Assembly (NCBI RefSeq): GCF_002995495.1
Contig: NZ_PVZV01000006.1
Coordinates: 1 to 64,000, forward strand
Origin: Actinocorallia populi
Lineage (GTDB): Bacteria; Actinomycetota; Actinomycetes; Streptosporangiales; Streptosporangiaceae
Direction: 5' to 3'
DNA length: 64,000 bases
The position numbers and the translations under genes are program-made. Positions 50,248-59,330 of this stretch are shown here, one piece after another; the stretch's first letter is position 1, and each line of letters begins with the position of its first letter. The notes beneath the pieces are model-generated. The model did no database searches and had not been told where the DNA came from. It worked only from the letters and a program-made list of their open reading frames with translations.

Positions 50248-51426
50248 ATGAGCGCAACCCACGCCGAAGGAGAGACCGAGGTCCGCGTGATCGAGGCGGC
50301 GGCGCCTCCCGCGCGTTACGCGCGGGGGTGGCACTGCCTCGGCCTGATCGAGCATTTCAACGACGGCGAGCCGCATGCGGTGGAGGCGTTCGGCACCAAG
50401 CTGGTGGTGTTCGCCGACAGCAACGGCAGGCTGAACATCCTCGACGCCTACTGTCGGCACATGGGCGGGGATCTCACCCAGGGTCGGGTGAAGGGCGACG
50501 CGGTCGCGTGCCCGTTCCATGACTGGCGCTGGGGCGGTGACGGCCGGTGCGCCGGCATCCCTTATGCGCGGCGTGTGCCGCTGCGGGCGCGGACGAAGTC
50601 GTGGCCGGTGCTGGAGCGCAACGGCCAGCTCTACGTCTGGCACGATCCACAAGGCAACCCGCCTCCGCCGGAGGTGACGATCCCGGTGATCGAGGAGTAC
50701 GGCTCACCGGAATGGACGTCGTTCACGTGGAACCGGATGCTGATCGAGGGGTCGCACTGCCGGGAGATCGTCGACAACGTCGTGGACATGGCGCACTTCT
50801 TCTACATCCACTACTCGTTCCCGACGTTCTTCAGGAACGTCTTCGAGGGTCATGTCGCCTGGCAGTACATGAACGGCCAGTCCCGGCCCGACGTGGACCT
50901 GGGCACCAACTACACCGGCGAGGCGACGCGCAACGTGTCCGAGGCCGCCTACTATGGCCCGTCCTACATGATCAACCCGATGAAGACGATCGGGGGCGGG
51001 CTCACGATCGAGACGGTCCTCATCAACTGCCACTACCCGGTGTCGCCGACCAGCTTCGTGCTCCAGTGGGGCGTGATGGTCAAGAAGATCGACGGCATGG
51101 GCGAGCAGGACGCCGAGCAGTTCGCGCTCGCCTTCGCCTCGGGTGTGGAGACGGGTTTCCTGCAGGACGTGGAGATCTGGAAGAACAAGGCCAAGATCGA
51201 CAATCCGCTGCTGTGCGAGGAGGACGGCCCGGTCTACCAGCTGCGCCGCTGGTACGAGCAGTTCTACGTCGACGTCGAGGACGTCACTCCCGAGATGACC
51301 AACCGGTTCGAGTTCGAGATCGACACCGCGCAGGCCCGGGAGTTCTGGCAGAAGGAGGTCGAGGAGAACCTCGCCGCCGGCCGGGTCGTCGGCGACGTCG
51401 ACCTCGAGGCGCCGATCCGCGCCTGA
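50248..51426 (+). CDS. kshA: 3-ketosteroid 9-alpha-monooxygenase oxygenase subunit
   Basis: A 392-residue Rieske oxygenase. Rieske [2Fe-2S] ligands C69/H71 and C88/H91 (CRHMGGD...CPFHDWRW), mononuclear iron motif NVVDMAHFFYIHYSFP, and a C-terminal KshA domain (GYDVEDVTPEM-like, FEIDTAQAREFWQKEVEENLA). It 9-alpha-hydroxylates 3-ketosteroids, opening ring B in sterol or cholesterol breakdown; electrons come from KshB, not encoded nearby. ATG 50248 with GGAGGGACCCGG is preferred to 50161. Ends at a 13-bp hairpin. Confidence 0.93.
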   Translation: MSATHAEGETEVRVIEAAAPPARYARGWHCLGLIEHFNDGEPHAVEAFGTKLVVFADSNGRLNILDAYCRHMGGDLTQGRVKGDAVACPFHDWRWGGDGRCAGIPYARRVPLRARTKSWPVLERNGQLYVWHDPQGNPPPPEVTIPVIEEYGSPEWTSFTWNRMLIEGSHCREIVDNVVDMAHFFYIHYSFPTFFRNVFEGHVAWQYMNGQSRPDVDLGTNYTGEATRNVSEAAYYGPSYMINPMKTIGGGLTIETVLINCHYPVSPTSFVLQWGVMVKKIDGMGEQDAEQFALAFASGVETGFLQDVEIWKNKAKIDNPLLCEEDGPVYQLRRWYEQFYVDVEDVTPEMTNRFEFEIDTAQAREFWQKEVEENLAAGRVVGDVDLEAPIRA

Positions 51427-51430
51427 CGTC

Positions 51431-51459
51431 GGAGGCCTCCCGGCCACCGGGAGGCCTCC
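51431..51459 (+). terminator. hairpin terminator after kshA
   Basis: GGAGGCCTCCCGG and CCGGGAGGCCTCC pair perfectly (13 bp) around CCA, five bases after the kshA stop. Confidence 0.85.
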
Positions 51460-51473
51460 CCGACTCCTCAGCG

Positions 51474-51713
51474 GTGATCGAGTTCGGCGACGGCGACCTT
51501 CCCGGACTCCTCGCCTCGGCGCAGCACCAGCTCCGGGGCTTCCTCCGGCTCGTCCGCGAGTGGACCGACCGGCATGCTCCCGGGCTGTCCCTTCCGCTGC
51601 CGGCGGCGCTCGACACGCATCTGAAGATCAACCCGCCTCTCGAGCTCTCTGAACCGGACCCGGTCTCCGGGACACCGCGAGCTCCCGAAACCGCCTCCCC
51701 ATCGCGGTGGTGA
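51474..51713 (+). CDS. possible small hypothetical protein
   Basis: A 79-codon frame from GTG 51474 with coding-like codon use: VIEFGDGDLPGLLASAQHQL then RGFLRLVREWTDRHAPGLSL. It has no clear ribosome-binding site because the kshA terminator immediately precedes it, and no family is recognised. It could be a fragment. It converges on the YciI-type gene. Confidence 0.3.
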   Translation: MIEFGDGDLPGLLASAQHQLRGFLRLVREWTDRHAPGLSLPLPAALDTHLKINPPLELSEPDPVSGTPRAPETASPSRW

Positions 51714-51726
51714 GCGGTGCCGTCCA

Positions 51727-52293
51727 TCAGGGCGCCGGGCGGCCGCCGGGCGCCCAGCGGTGGACGTCGATCGAGCCGTAGCGGCCGTCCGTCAGGATCG
51801 AGCGGGCGGCATCGGGGGAGGAGGCGCGCAGGAGGACGGCCGTGCCGAGCCAGGCGGCGCCGTCGTCGGACAGCAGCGGGCCGTAGGCGATCAGCGGGGA
51901 CGGGTCGCGGGGAAGGCCGAGGTCGGCGGGCTCGCCGGAACCCAGGCCGATGACCAGGTAGCCGTCCTCGACCTCCAGGTAGCCTTCCGCGTCCCGCCTC
52001 ATCGGGTGCTCCCACATCGTCCGTCCCAGCGTGTTCCGCCAGCGCCGCAACAGCACGTCCCGGTAGACACCGGCCTGGTGACCCGGCTCGTCGAACGCGA
52101 ACGCCCGCGCCGCCACCGCGTCCGGCAGCCCGAGAACGTGCACGCTCCCGGTCGGCCCCTCCTCGGTGTAGGTGGGCCCCCGGGCGATCATCGTCTCCGC
52201 GAACCCGTCCATGTACGCCCAGTGCCGCTCTCCCAATCGCCTGCGCAATTCCAGCGACCCCGACCGATCCCGGTGATAGCAGAAGAACTCCAT
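51727..52293 (-). CDS. YciI-like dimeric alpha-beta barrel protein (two repeats)
   Basis: A 188-residue protein with two YCII-like units: MEFFCYHRDRSGSLELRRRL...HWAYMDGFAETMIARGPTY (about 1-95) and GYLVIGLGSGEPADLG...LIAYGPLLSDDGAAWLGTAVLL (about 105-185). Single-domain YciI proteins are about 95 residues; this is a fused pair. Family members bind or transform small molecules; some accompany sigma factors. Function unknown. It is not operonic with its neighbours. Confidence 0.7.
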   Translation of the reverse strand: MEFFCYHRDRSGSLELRRRLGERHWAYMDGFAETMIARGPTYTEEGPTGSVHVLGLPDAVAARAFAFDEPGHQAGVYRDVLLRRWRNTLGRTMWEHPMRRDAEGYLEVEDGYLVIGLGSGEPADLGLPRDPSPLIAYGPLLSDDGAAWLGTAVLLRASSPDAARSILTDGRYGSIDVHRWAPGGRPAP

Positions 52294-52618
52294 GTCTCAG
52301 TCATAGCGGACTTCACACCGTCAGACGCCCGCCCCACCCGCCCCACCCGCGCCACCGAAGAGGCCGGAGAACACTCGACCCGGCCGCAGGCCGCCCTGTC
52401 CTACGTTCATCGGTCCCGCCCTCACCTCCTCATGTTCCGGGCGGTCGGCGTCCCATGCCTTCTCTCGCCCCTGGGACGCTCCGCGATCGGCAGGGCGGTG
52501 GTCGTCCTCCTCGCGGTGACCGTGGCTCTCACGGCGGTGTGTTTCGGGGTGAGCGACCTTGCTTTCTGCTGGTGGCGGGCGCGAGACTGGCCATCCCTGC
52601 TCGCCGGTCAAGGATCGT
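52294..52618. other. 325-bp stretch without a supported gene
   Basis: Contains a CCCACCCGCC-rich run at 52325-52350 and a short hydrophobic frame around 52495-52560 that has no start or ribosome-binding site. Probably promoter region of the YciI-like gene plus spacer. Confidence 0.5.
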
Positions 52619-52975
52619 ATGGTCGCCACTGCTCCTTCCGGGACGCGTCCGCGGAACCGCCTTGCCCGGCTGGGTCTGGCCACGGTGTTCTGGGCGCTCC
52701 TCTGGATTCCCGCCGGCGTTTTGAGCACGGTCGTCAAGAGGACGATCGAGCCTGCCCGCCTCTTCCCGGACAGCTACCTGATCAGCGACTCGATCACGGG
52801 GCTGCCCTACCTGCTGCCCGTCGTGGCGCTGGCCGTCGTCCTCCCGTCGATCGCCTACCGGCGCCGCGACGCCTTCTTCTTCCTGATCCCGTTCTGGAAC
52901 ATCGCGTTCTCAGGGGTGGTGTGCTGGCGGCTGGCCGGGTTGCCTCACGTCGACTGGCCTCTTCGCAGGGCTTGA
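52619..52975 (+). CDS. small integral membrane protein
   Basis: A 118-residue protein with three hydrophobic helices (about 17-36, 60-78 and 85-105) and a basic N-terminus, suggesting the start is cytoplasmic. ATG 52619 follows AAGGATCGT. No family recognised. It converges on the small secreted protein, with a hairpin terminator between. Confidence 0.6.
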   Translation: MVATAPSGTRPRNRLARLGLATVFWALLWIPAGVLSTVVKRTIEPARLFPDSYLISDSITGLPYLLPVVALAVVLPSIAYRRRDAFFFLIPFWNIAFSGVVCWRLAGLPHVDWPLRRA

Positions 52976-53057
52976 GCGCAAGCCGAGGCGGTGCTCCCCG
53001 GTCGTACCGGTGTCCGGCCCCGGGCGCATGATGGCTGCGGCCGAGTGACGTCACGGG

Positions 53058-53097
53058 CGCACCGCGCCGCCGGGTCGGTCGCCGGTGGCGCGGTGCG
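53058..53097. terminator. hairpin between convergent small genes
   Basis: CGCACCGCGCC (53058-53068) and GGCGCGGTGCG (53087-53097) pair perfectly, with an 18-base loop. Confidence 0.7.
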
Positions 53098-53113
53098 TTC
53101 ACGGGGTGGGGTG

Positions 53114-53464
53114 TCAGGGCGTCTCGCGGAGCTCGACGTCGCCGCCCATGGTGACGCCGATGCAGGTGAGGGTCACGGAGGTGTGCGGGCCCGCGTCGAC
53201 CCACTGGCTGTACTTCGTGCTGAGGACCGGGAAGCCGTGGCTGCTGTTCAGGCATTTCATCATGCCCCGGTACTGGCCGGTCCCCGAGGCGCAGTTCCTC
53301 GTCACGACGGTCCGCAGCGTGCCGTTGGGGGTGCGGCTGCGTTCCACCTGCGCGGTGCAGTCGGCGGGGAGGGCGAAGGCGGGGGAGGCGGCCCCGATCA
53401 CGGTGACCGGGAGGGCGAGGGCTGCGGCCGCGAGCATCACGGCGGCCTTGACGCGAAAGCGCAT
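53114..53464 (-). CDS. small secreted protein
   Basis: A 116-residue protein with a clear Sec signal peptide (MRFRVKAAVMLAAAALALPV, cleavage after PAFA about residue 31). The mature part of about 85 residues has four cysteines (DCTAQ, NCASG, KCLNS, TCIGV), probably two disulfides, and is otherwise beta-rich. No family recognised; it may be an extracellular inhibitor or a cell-wall-associated peptide. Confidence 0.7.
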   Translation of the reverse strand: MRFRVKAAVMLAAAALALPVTVIGAASPAFALPADCTAQVERSRTPNGTLRTVVTRNCASGTGQYRGMMKCLNSSHGFPVLSTKYSQWVDAGPHTSVTLTCIGVTMGGDVELRETP

Positions 53465-53651
53465 GGTCGGTCTCCTTCTCAGCCGCCTCGAACGGCCCGG
53501 CGGGCCGTATCGCGGTTCCGGGCGGCTTCGCCATGGTCGGCCGGACCGTGTCCCTGCCGCCTGAGCCGGGTGTCCCTTTCCAGGTCCCTGAAAATCACGC
53601 CGTGTCCCGGGTCACGGCCTTGGCCACGCGATCGTCCGCGGGCCTCCGGGT

Positions 53652-55562
53652 TCAGTCGGCCGTCAGTTTCATGATGGGAGCGGGGGTTCCCGTCGGGGGG
53701 ACCTTCAGGGTCCTGAGGGAGAAGTTCAGGAGTTCCCTGAACACCGGTGCGGCCACGGTGCCGCCGTAGTAGCCCTTTCGGGGGTTCTGCAGCACGATCT
53801 GGACGACGACCTTCGGGTCGTCGGCGGGGGCGAATCCGGCGAACATGCCGGTGTAGCCGGCATAGCCGCCGCGGGTGCCGTCCTTGTTCTTCTTCTCGGG
53901 GTCGTAGCGGTTGGCGGTGCCGGTCTTGCCCGCCACCCGGTACCCGCCGAGCCGGGCGGCCTTGGCGGTGCCCTGGTTGACGACCGCCTCCATCATCGTG
54001 GTGAGCCGGCGGGCGGTGTCCGGGGCGACCACCCGACGGCTCGCCGGCGCCGCGGCGGGGACGAACCCACCCCGGCTGTCGTAGGTGCCCGCGATCACCG
54101 AGGGCGTCACCCGTACGCCGCCGTTGGCGATCGTCGCGTAGACGCCGGCCATCTGGAGCGAGCTGACCGAGATGGCCTGCCCGAAGGAGATCGGGTAGCG
54201 GTCGGTGCCGTTCCAGTCCTGGGGTTCCTTGAGCCGGCCCGCGGTCTCGCCGGGCAGGTTCACCCCGGTCGGCTCGGCGAACCCGAACGCCCGCAGGTAG
54301 CCGTGGAGGTCCTTGTCGGACAGCGGCTCGCCGGCGAGGATCGTGCCGACGTTGCTGGACCTGGCGATGATGCCCGCGAAGGTCAGCCGTTCGGTCCCGT
54401 GGAACTCCGAGTCGTGGAACTCCCGGTCCGCGCGGCGGATCCGGTAGGGCACGGTGAACGGCTGCTCGGGCGTGACCAGGCCCTTGTCCAGCAGCGCCGC
54501 CGCCGTGACGATCTTTCCGGTCGAGCCGGGTTCGAACGGCGCCTGCACGACCGGGTTGGCCAGCGCGGCCGGGTCGGCCTCGGCGTAGTGGTTGGGGTCG
54601 TAGGTCGGGGCGGAGGCCATGGCCAGCAGCCGCTGGCCGGGGGTCATGACCACGGCGGTGCCCCAGTCGGCCGCGTGGTCCTCGACCGCCGCGGCGATCA
54701 GGTCCTCGGCCTTCCACTGGACGTCCTGGTCGATCGTGAGCCTGAGGCCCTGGCCGGCGACAGGTTTCTTGATCCGGCCGCCGCCCATCGGGATGCGCTG
54801 GCCGCCCCCGCCGCGCTCGACCCGCTGCCAGCCGTCGGTGCCCCTGAGCAGCTTGTCGTACTGGAACTCCAGGCCTTCGCCGCCCACGCCGTCGGCGTTG
54901 ACGAACCCGATGAGGTTGGAGGCGACCGCGTCGGCGGGATAGACACGGCGGGACTGGGGGACGGCGCCGATGCCGCGGAAGCCCAGGGAGGCGACCAGCT
55001 CCGCCCGCTGCGCGGGCACCCGGTGGGCCAGTTCGACGTACTGCGTGTCCGGCGCGGACAGGCCGGCGAGGACCTTGCCGGGGTCGAGGCCGAGGGCGTC
55101 GGCGAGCCGGCCGGCGATCTCCTCGCGGCGGGACGGCTTGATCTGGGTGGGGTCGGCGAAGATGCCGAAGGCGTCCTGGGTCATGGCCAGCGGTGCGCCG
55201 TTGACGTCGGTGATGGTCCCGCGCTCGGCGAGCAGGCCGATCTCGTCCATGCGCTGGGCGAGCGCCCGCGCGGCGTACTCCTCGGACTTGACGCCCTGGA
55301 TCTGCACGAGACGCCCGGTGAACAGCGACAGGACGAACGCGACGATCAGCAGGCTCACGTTGAGCCGCTTCATCGGGTCCGTCAACCGCATCGGCGGACG
55401 GCGGCGGCGGGGCGGCGGCCGGCGGGGGACGCTCGGCCGAGGCGGCCTGCCGGAGCTTCGCGGCGAGCCGCCCGGGCCCGGCCTGCGCGGCGGGGCCCCG
55501 CCCGCCCGGCGGCGGGCCGGCTCGGCGCTCGGGGCGCCGCGCCGGCCGGGCGGCCGCGTCAC
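53652..55562 (-). CDS. class B penicillin-binding protein (FtsI-like)
   Basis: A 636-residue transpeptidase. A Pro/Arg-rich cytoplasmic tail (about 1-62) precedes one helix (LNVSLLIVAFVLSLFTGRLV), a PBP dimer domain about 90-270 (AERGTITDVNG) and the transpeptidase domain with SxxK in EPGSTGKI, SxN in SSN and KTG in AGKTGTA. Gene order is not the dcw cluster, so this is probably an accessory paralogue rather than the essential FtsI. GTG 55562 is the longest start; ATG 55374 just before the helix is a possible shorter one. Confidence 0.9.
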   Translation of the reverse strand: MTRPPGRRGAPSAEPARRRAGGAPPRRPGPGGSPRSSGRPPRPSVPRRPPPRRRRPPMRLTDPMKRLNVSLLIVAFVLSLFTGRLVQIQGVKSEEYAARALAQRMDEIGLLAERGTITDVNGAPLAMTQDAFGIFADPTQIKPSRREEIAGRLADALGLDPGKVLAGLSAPDTQYVELAHRVPAQRAELVASLGFRGIGAVPQSRRVYPADAVASNLIGFVNADGVGGEGLEFQYDKLLRGTDGWQRVERGGGGQRIPMGGGRIKKPVAGQGLRLTIDQDVQWKAEDLIAAAVEDHAADWGTAVVMTPGQRLLAMASAPTYDPNHYAEADPAALANPVVQAPFEPGSTGKIVTAAALLDKGLVTPEQPFTVPYRIRRADREFHDSEFHGTERLTFAGIIARSSNVGTILAGEPLSDKDLHGYLRAFGFAEPTGVNLPGETAGRLKEPQDWNGTDRYPISFGQAISVSSLQMAGVYATIANGGVRVTPSVIAGTYDSRGGFVPAAAPASRRVVAPDTARRLTTMMEAVVNQGTAKAARLGGYRVAGKTGTANRYDPEKKNKDGTRGGYAGYTGMFAGFAPADDPKVVVQIVLQNPRKGYYGGTVAAPVFRELLNFSLRTLKVPPTGTPAPIMKLTAD

Positions 55563-55860
55563 GGCCGGACCCGGGCGGCCGTCCCGGTCCGGCCGGGCAT
55601 GCCGTCGCGCAGGACGAACGGGGCCGCCCCGCCGGCCGTGACGGCCTCGGGCACCCGCCCGGCGGGGCGGCGCCCGGACAACACCTTCTTGCCTTCAGCC
55701 CCGTACGCAGACCGAAGCTCCCATATCCGCACGACACTCATCATGATCCGTAAGGGCGTTTCCGGATGGGCGACTCGCCCGAGAATCTAACGGAAAGGGT
55801 CCTGCCGGATCGTGCCATGCGACGGGGATCGGTGGTTCCCGCCCCGGACCGGCGTCAGAC

Positions 55861-55903
55861 GGGACGGCGGCCGAACCCGGGGAGGGGTTTCGGCCGCCGT
55901 CCC
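55861..55903 (-). terminator. long hairpin downstream of the Lcp-like gene
   Basis: A perfect 15-bp inverted repeat (55861-55875 with 55889-55903), 13-base loop, 17 bases after the gene's stop on the minus strand. Confidence 0.85.
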
Positions 55904-55920
55904 GCTCGCCGGGACGAAGG

Positions 55921-57153
55921 TCAGTTCGGGTAGTTCGGGTTGTTCATCTCGGGGATCTCGATGCTGATCGGGAACTTCGCCCCGGACAGCACGAGCAGGA
56001 CGCCCAGGCGGAGGATCTCGTCGAAGAGCCAGTAGAACTTCTGCACCGGCCCCGGCGCCTTCTCCAGGGAGAGCAGCCCCTCGCGCACGGCGATGAACGG
56101 CTCCCACGCGGTCTCCAGGATGCCGGACCAGAACGGCGTCTCGCGGATCTTCAGCCAGCCGGCGACCTCGTCGCCCAGGGTGTAGCGCGTCAGCGCCGAC
56201 AGCACCGGCGCGCTCACGTGGCCGCCGTCGACGAACTCGGCCAGGTTCAGCAGGGTGTCGGCGAGCTTGACGCCCTCGGGGGTGGGTCCCAGGATCGGCG
56301 TGAGGACCTGCGCGGCCTGGGCGTTCGCCTCGTCCCACGAGGCGGGGATGTACTCGTCCTTGATGCCGAGCATGTGCGCGGTGAGCTGCCAGGAGTGCAG
56401 GAACCCGTCGGACTCCGCCGCGGCGATGGGGACCTTCCACTGGTTCAGCTGCTGCATCACCGTCGTGGGCAGGCTGTGCCAGGTGACCATCATGTCCGCC
56501 TGGCTGATCGGGATCGCCTCGTCGGCGACCTTGTCCCAGTGCGGCGACTTGGGCAGCAGGTGCCGCACGCCCGCGTGGGCCAGGCGCGTCTTGACGCACG
56601 TCACGATCATCTCGCCGTCGGGGGCGAAGGCGTTCTTCGTGCCGACGTCGTAGCCCAGCTTCGCGGTCTTGGTGATGCGGTCGCGCATGTCCGCGCCGCC
56701 CTTGGAGTAGTAGACCGCCCGCGCCTCCCTGGGGATGACGGTGCTCATCATCCCGCTGACGAACCCGTAGGTGACGCCCAGGTACAGGCCGCGCTTCTCG
56801 TTGAAGTTCACCGCCGCGGCGAGCTTGCCCTGGTCCGTCCACGACGGCAGCTGCCGGGCCTTCTCCATGAAGGCCTTCAGGTCCGCGGGCAGCCCGGCCG
56901 GCAGCGCCTGGCCGTTCTTGGTCCACGTCTTCAGAAGCTCGTTGACCTTGGACGTCTCGCCCCGGTCGATCACGGCGGCGACCACCGGGTCGGCCTCCGC
57001 GTCCCACACGCCCTTCGGGTCCAGGCCCGCGCCCTCGCCGACGACCGAGCCCTTGGGGGACCACGACCACGCCGGCGACGCCGCGCCGATCGCGCCGAGC
57101 GCGCCCAGCGCCCCGCCCATCTGCAGGATGTTCCTTCTGCTGGGTTCTGCCAT
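55921..57153 (-). CDS. Lcp/MpaB-family oxygenase, exported by Tat
   Basis: A 410-residue protein beginning MAEPSRRNILQMGGALGALG, a twin-arginine signal. The rest matches latex-clearing-protein-like oxygenases (DUF2236/MpaB): FNEKRGLYLGVTYGFVSGMMST, VKTRLAHAGVRHLL with the conserved Arg and His around the haem pocket, and LHSWQLTAHMLGI. Lcp proteins are haem enzymes that cleave polyisoprene; many relatives have unknown substrates. ATG 57153 follows GAGGAGGA. A palindrome lies upstream at 57186-57220 and a strong terminator downstream. Confidence 0.82.
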   Translation of the reverse strand: MAEPSRRNILQMGGALGALGAIGAASPAWSWSPKGSVVGEGAGLDPKGVWDAEADPVVAAVIDRGETSKVNELLKTWTKNGQALPAGLPADLKAFMEKARQLPSWTDQGKLAAAVNFNEKRGLYLGVTYGFVSGMMSTVIPREARAVYYSKGGADMRDRITKTAKLGYDVGTKNAFAPDGEMIVTCVKTRLAHAGVRHLLPKSPHWDKVADEAIPISQADMMVTWHSLPTTVMQQLNQWKVPIAAAESDGFLHSWQLTAHMLGIKDEYIPASWDEANAQAAQVLTPILGPTPEGVKLADTLLNLAEFVDGGHVSAPVLSALTRYTLGDEVAGWLKIRETPFWSGILETAWEPFIAVREGLLSLEKAPGPVQKFYWLFDEILRLGVLLVLSGAKFPISIEIPEMNNPNYPN

Positions 57154-57185
57154 CTTTCATTCCTCCTCGACGAGCAAAGACCGAT

Positions 57186-57220
57186 TGATACGGTGAAACA
57201 TGGTCTGCATCTCCGTATCA
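57186..57220. promoter_or_regulatory. inverted repeat in the Lcp-like promoter region
   Basis: TGATACGG (57186-57193) and CCGTATCA (57213-57220) are exact reverse complements separated by 19 bases, 33 bases upstream of the start. The rest of this 382-bp gap (57154-57535) shows no gene. Confidence 0.4.
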
Positions 57221-57535
57221 TGGACGGTGAATCCAATAAGAGCACACGTCGAAGATCACGACAAGACCCCGGCACCGGCGGGTGCTACGGAAACCGCCTT
57301 CGCGGAGAGGGGCGTGGAGTCCGGCTGCCGTTCACCGCGGCCGGAAACACCAGGTCAGGCAGGGGAGGCCGTGGAAAAGAACCGATGCCGCGACCCGTGG
57401 CCGCCGTTCGGTATCAGTGAGATCTCGAGGCGGGACGGCCCGCTCAGGGGCGGGGGAGAGCACAGGGCCGCGGCCTGCGGCGTGAATTCCGATCCTTACT
57501 GTGTCAAGGCGGCGGCCCTGCCGCCGGTGACCGGC

Positions 57536-58378
57536 TCACCGATCGGCGAAGCGGTCCTGTCCCAGCACCGCGAGCAACCGGAGCTTCTCGTCGTCCTCGG
57601 TGTGGGGCGGGGCGGTGAGAACGAGCAGCGCCTGCGACTGGTCCTCGGTGAACAGCGCCTGGCAGTCCAGCTCGATCGGGCCGATCTCGGGGTGGATGAG
57701 CGTCTTGTGGTCGGCGAAACGCTGGGCGACCTCGTGCCGCTCCCACAGTTCGGCGAACTCCGTGCTCGCCTTCTGCAGCGCCCGTACGAGTTCGCCCGCC
57801 CGTGAACGCGACCCCATCGACCCGTAGGCGGCGCGCAGGTTCGCGACCTGGGCGCGGCTCTGGCGGTCGCGGTCGTCCTCGGGATAGCGCAGCCGCTCGC
57901 GCGGGTCGGTGAACCACCGGTAGATCTCGCTTCGGGCGAGGCCGGTGCAGGCCGACCTGTCGCCGAACAGGGCGTCGGCCATCCGGTTCTGCACCAGCGT
58001 CTCGCCCAGGTTGGACAGGATGAGCGCGGGAACGTCGTGCAGGCGGTCCAGCACCCGCAGCAGCGCGGGGGCGACGTGCGTCGCGGCCGAGACCGTGGTC
58101 GGGGCGCTGTGCCCCGCCACGCGGAAGAGGTAGTCGCGCTCGTCGCCGGTCAGGCGGAGCGCACGGGCGAGCGAGGCGAGCATCTGCTCGCTCGGCTGCG
58201 GGCCGCGCCGCTGTTCGAGCCGCGTGTAGTAGTCGGTCGACATCACGGCGAGGGCGGCGACCTCCTCCCGTCTGAGGCCCGGGGTCCGGCGGCGCACGCC
58301 CGCGGGGAGCCCCGCGTCCTCGGGCCGCAGCGCCTCGCGGCGGCGGCGCAGGAAGTCTGCCAGTGCTGCACGGTCCAT
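57536..58378 (-). CDS. XRE-family regulator with MmyB-type ligand domain
   Basis: A 280-residue regulator. Helix-turn-helix about 30-65 (RTPGLRREEVAALAVMSTDYYTRLEQRRG, the typical actinomycete form) followed by an MmyB ligand-binding domain about 100-275 (NRMADALFGDRS, WFTDPRERLRYPEDDRD, TLIHPEIGPIELDC). Members usually control a divergent oxidoreductase gene, as here: the SDR gene starts 100 bases away on the other strand. Ligand unknown, perhaps a fatty acid. Confidence 0.9.
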   Translation of the reverse strand: MDRAALADFLRRRREALRPEDAGLPAGVRRRTPGLRREEVAALAVMSTDYYTRLEQRRGPQPSEQMLASLARALRLTGDERDYLFRVAGHSAPTTVSAATHVAPALLRVLDRLHDVPALILSNLGETLVQNRMADALFGDRSACTGLARSEIYRWFTDPRERLRYPEDDRDRQSRAQVANLRAAYGSMGSRSRAGELVRALQKASTEFAELWERHEVAQRFADHKTLIHPEIGPIELDCQALFTEDQSQALLVLTAPPHTEDDEKLRLLAVLGQDRFADR

Positions 58379-58478
58379 GTCTCCATTATCGGGTGGCCAC
58401 CCGAGCTCACCCAGGGATCGCCGATCCCCCGATGAGCGGTCCCTGCACGTACGGCGGCCGGACGGGGAGGATCAAGGC

Positions 58479-59243
58479 ATGGACATCTCCGGAAACACCG
58501 TCTTCATCCCCGGCTCCACCAGCGGCATCGGCCTCGCGCTCGCCCTCGAACTGCACGCCAAGGGCAACACCGTCATCGTCGGCGGCAGGCGCGCCGAACT
58601 GCTGGAGCGGATCGCCGCCGAGCACCCCGGCATCGACACCGTCCGGATCGACACGGCGGACGCCGCGAGCATCGCCTCGGCCGCGGAGCAGGTGCTGGCG
58701 AGGCACCCGGACCTCAACGTCCTCGTCACGATGGCCGGCATCATGCGCGTCGAGGACTGGCACAGGCCCGAGTCGTTCCTCGCCTCGGCCGAGGAGGTCG
58801 TGACGACCAACGTGCTCGGCCCGATCCGGCTCATCGCGGCCTTCGTCGAGCACCTGCGGGCGCAGCCGGACGCCACGATCGTCACCGTCTCCTCGGGCCT
58901 GGCGTTCGCACCGCTCAGGGCCACGCCGAGCTACAACGCCTCCAAGGCCGCGATCCACATGCTCAGCGAGTCGATCCGGCTGCAGTTCGCCGACACGAAC
59001 GTGAAGGTCATGGAACTCGAGCCGCCGTCCGTCCGCACCGCGCTGCTGCCCGGCCAGGAGAGCAGCGACTTCGCGATGCCGCTCGAGGAGTTCGTGGCGG
59101 AGGTCGTCGAGCTGATCGAGACCCGTCCCGACGCCAGGGAGATCCAGGTTGAGCGCGTGAAGTTCCTCCGTTACGGCGAGGCGCGCGGCGACTACGACCA
59201 GGTCGTCGCGACCCTCAACGCCGCCGACCCGCACGGGAAGTAG
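58479..59243 (+). CDS. short-chain dehydrogenase/reductase (DltE-like)
   Basis: A 254-residue SDR with TGxxxGIG-type PGSTSGIGLALALELH (Pro in the first position), NAG-type TMAGIMRVEDW, catalytic SSG and YNASK (Tyr-x3-Lys). NAD(P)-dependent; the substrate is unknown. ATG 58479 with GGGGAGG upstream is chosen; the longer frame reads through the regulator's promoter. The divergent MmyB-type gene is the likely regulator. Confidence 0.9.
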   Translation: MDISGNTVFIPGSTSGIGLALALELHAKGNTVIVGGRRAELLERIAAEHPGIDTVRIDTADAASIASAAEQVLARHPDLNVLVTMAGIMRVEDWHRPESFLASAEEVVTTNVLGPIRLIAAFVEHLRAQPDATIVTVSSGLAFAPLRATPSYNASKAAIHMLSESIRLQFADTNVKVMELEPPSVRTALLPGQESSDFAMPLEEFVAEVVELIETRPDAREIQVERVKFLRYGEARGDYDQVVATLNAADPHGK

Positions 59244-59285
59244 CGACGTGAAGTCGTCCGATCTTTTCGCCTGCGGCGGCCATCT

Positions 59286-59315
59286 GAATGACCAGTGCCC
59301 CGCCGCTGGTCATTC
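59286..59315 (+). promoter_or_regulatory. 10-bp inverted repeat just before the secreted-protein start
   Basis: GAATGACCAG and CTGGTCATTC are exact reverse complements around a 10-base loop. The stem ends only two bases before the GAAGGAG ribosome-binding region of the TTG start at 59331. It could be a terminator for the SDR gene (42 bases upstream) or an RNA hairpin or operator affecting expression. Confidence 0.5.
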
Positions 59316-59330
59316 TGAAGGAGTACCGAC

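Noticed and set aside
52321-52737. Minus-strand frame ending in a GGAGGAGGAG-like tail
   Set aside because: The Gly run comes from a CCCACCCGCC-rich stretch; the frame crosses the membrane-protein gene and has no start signal.
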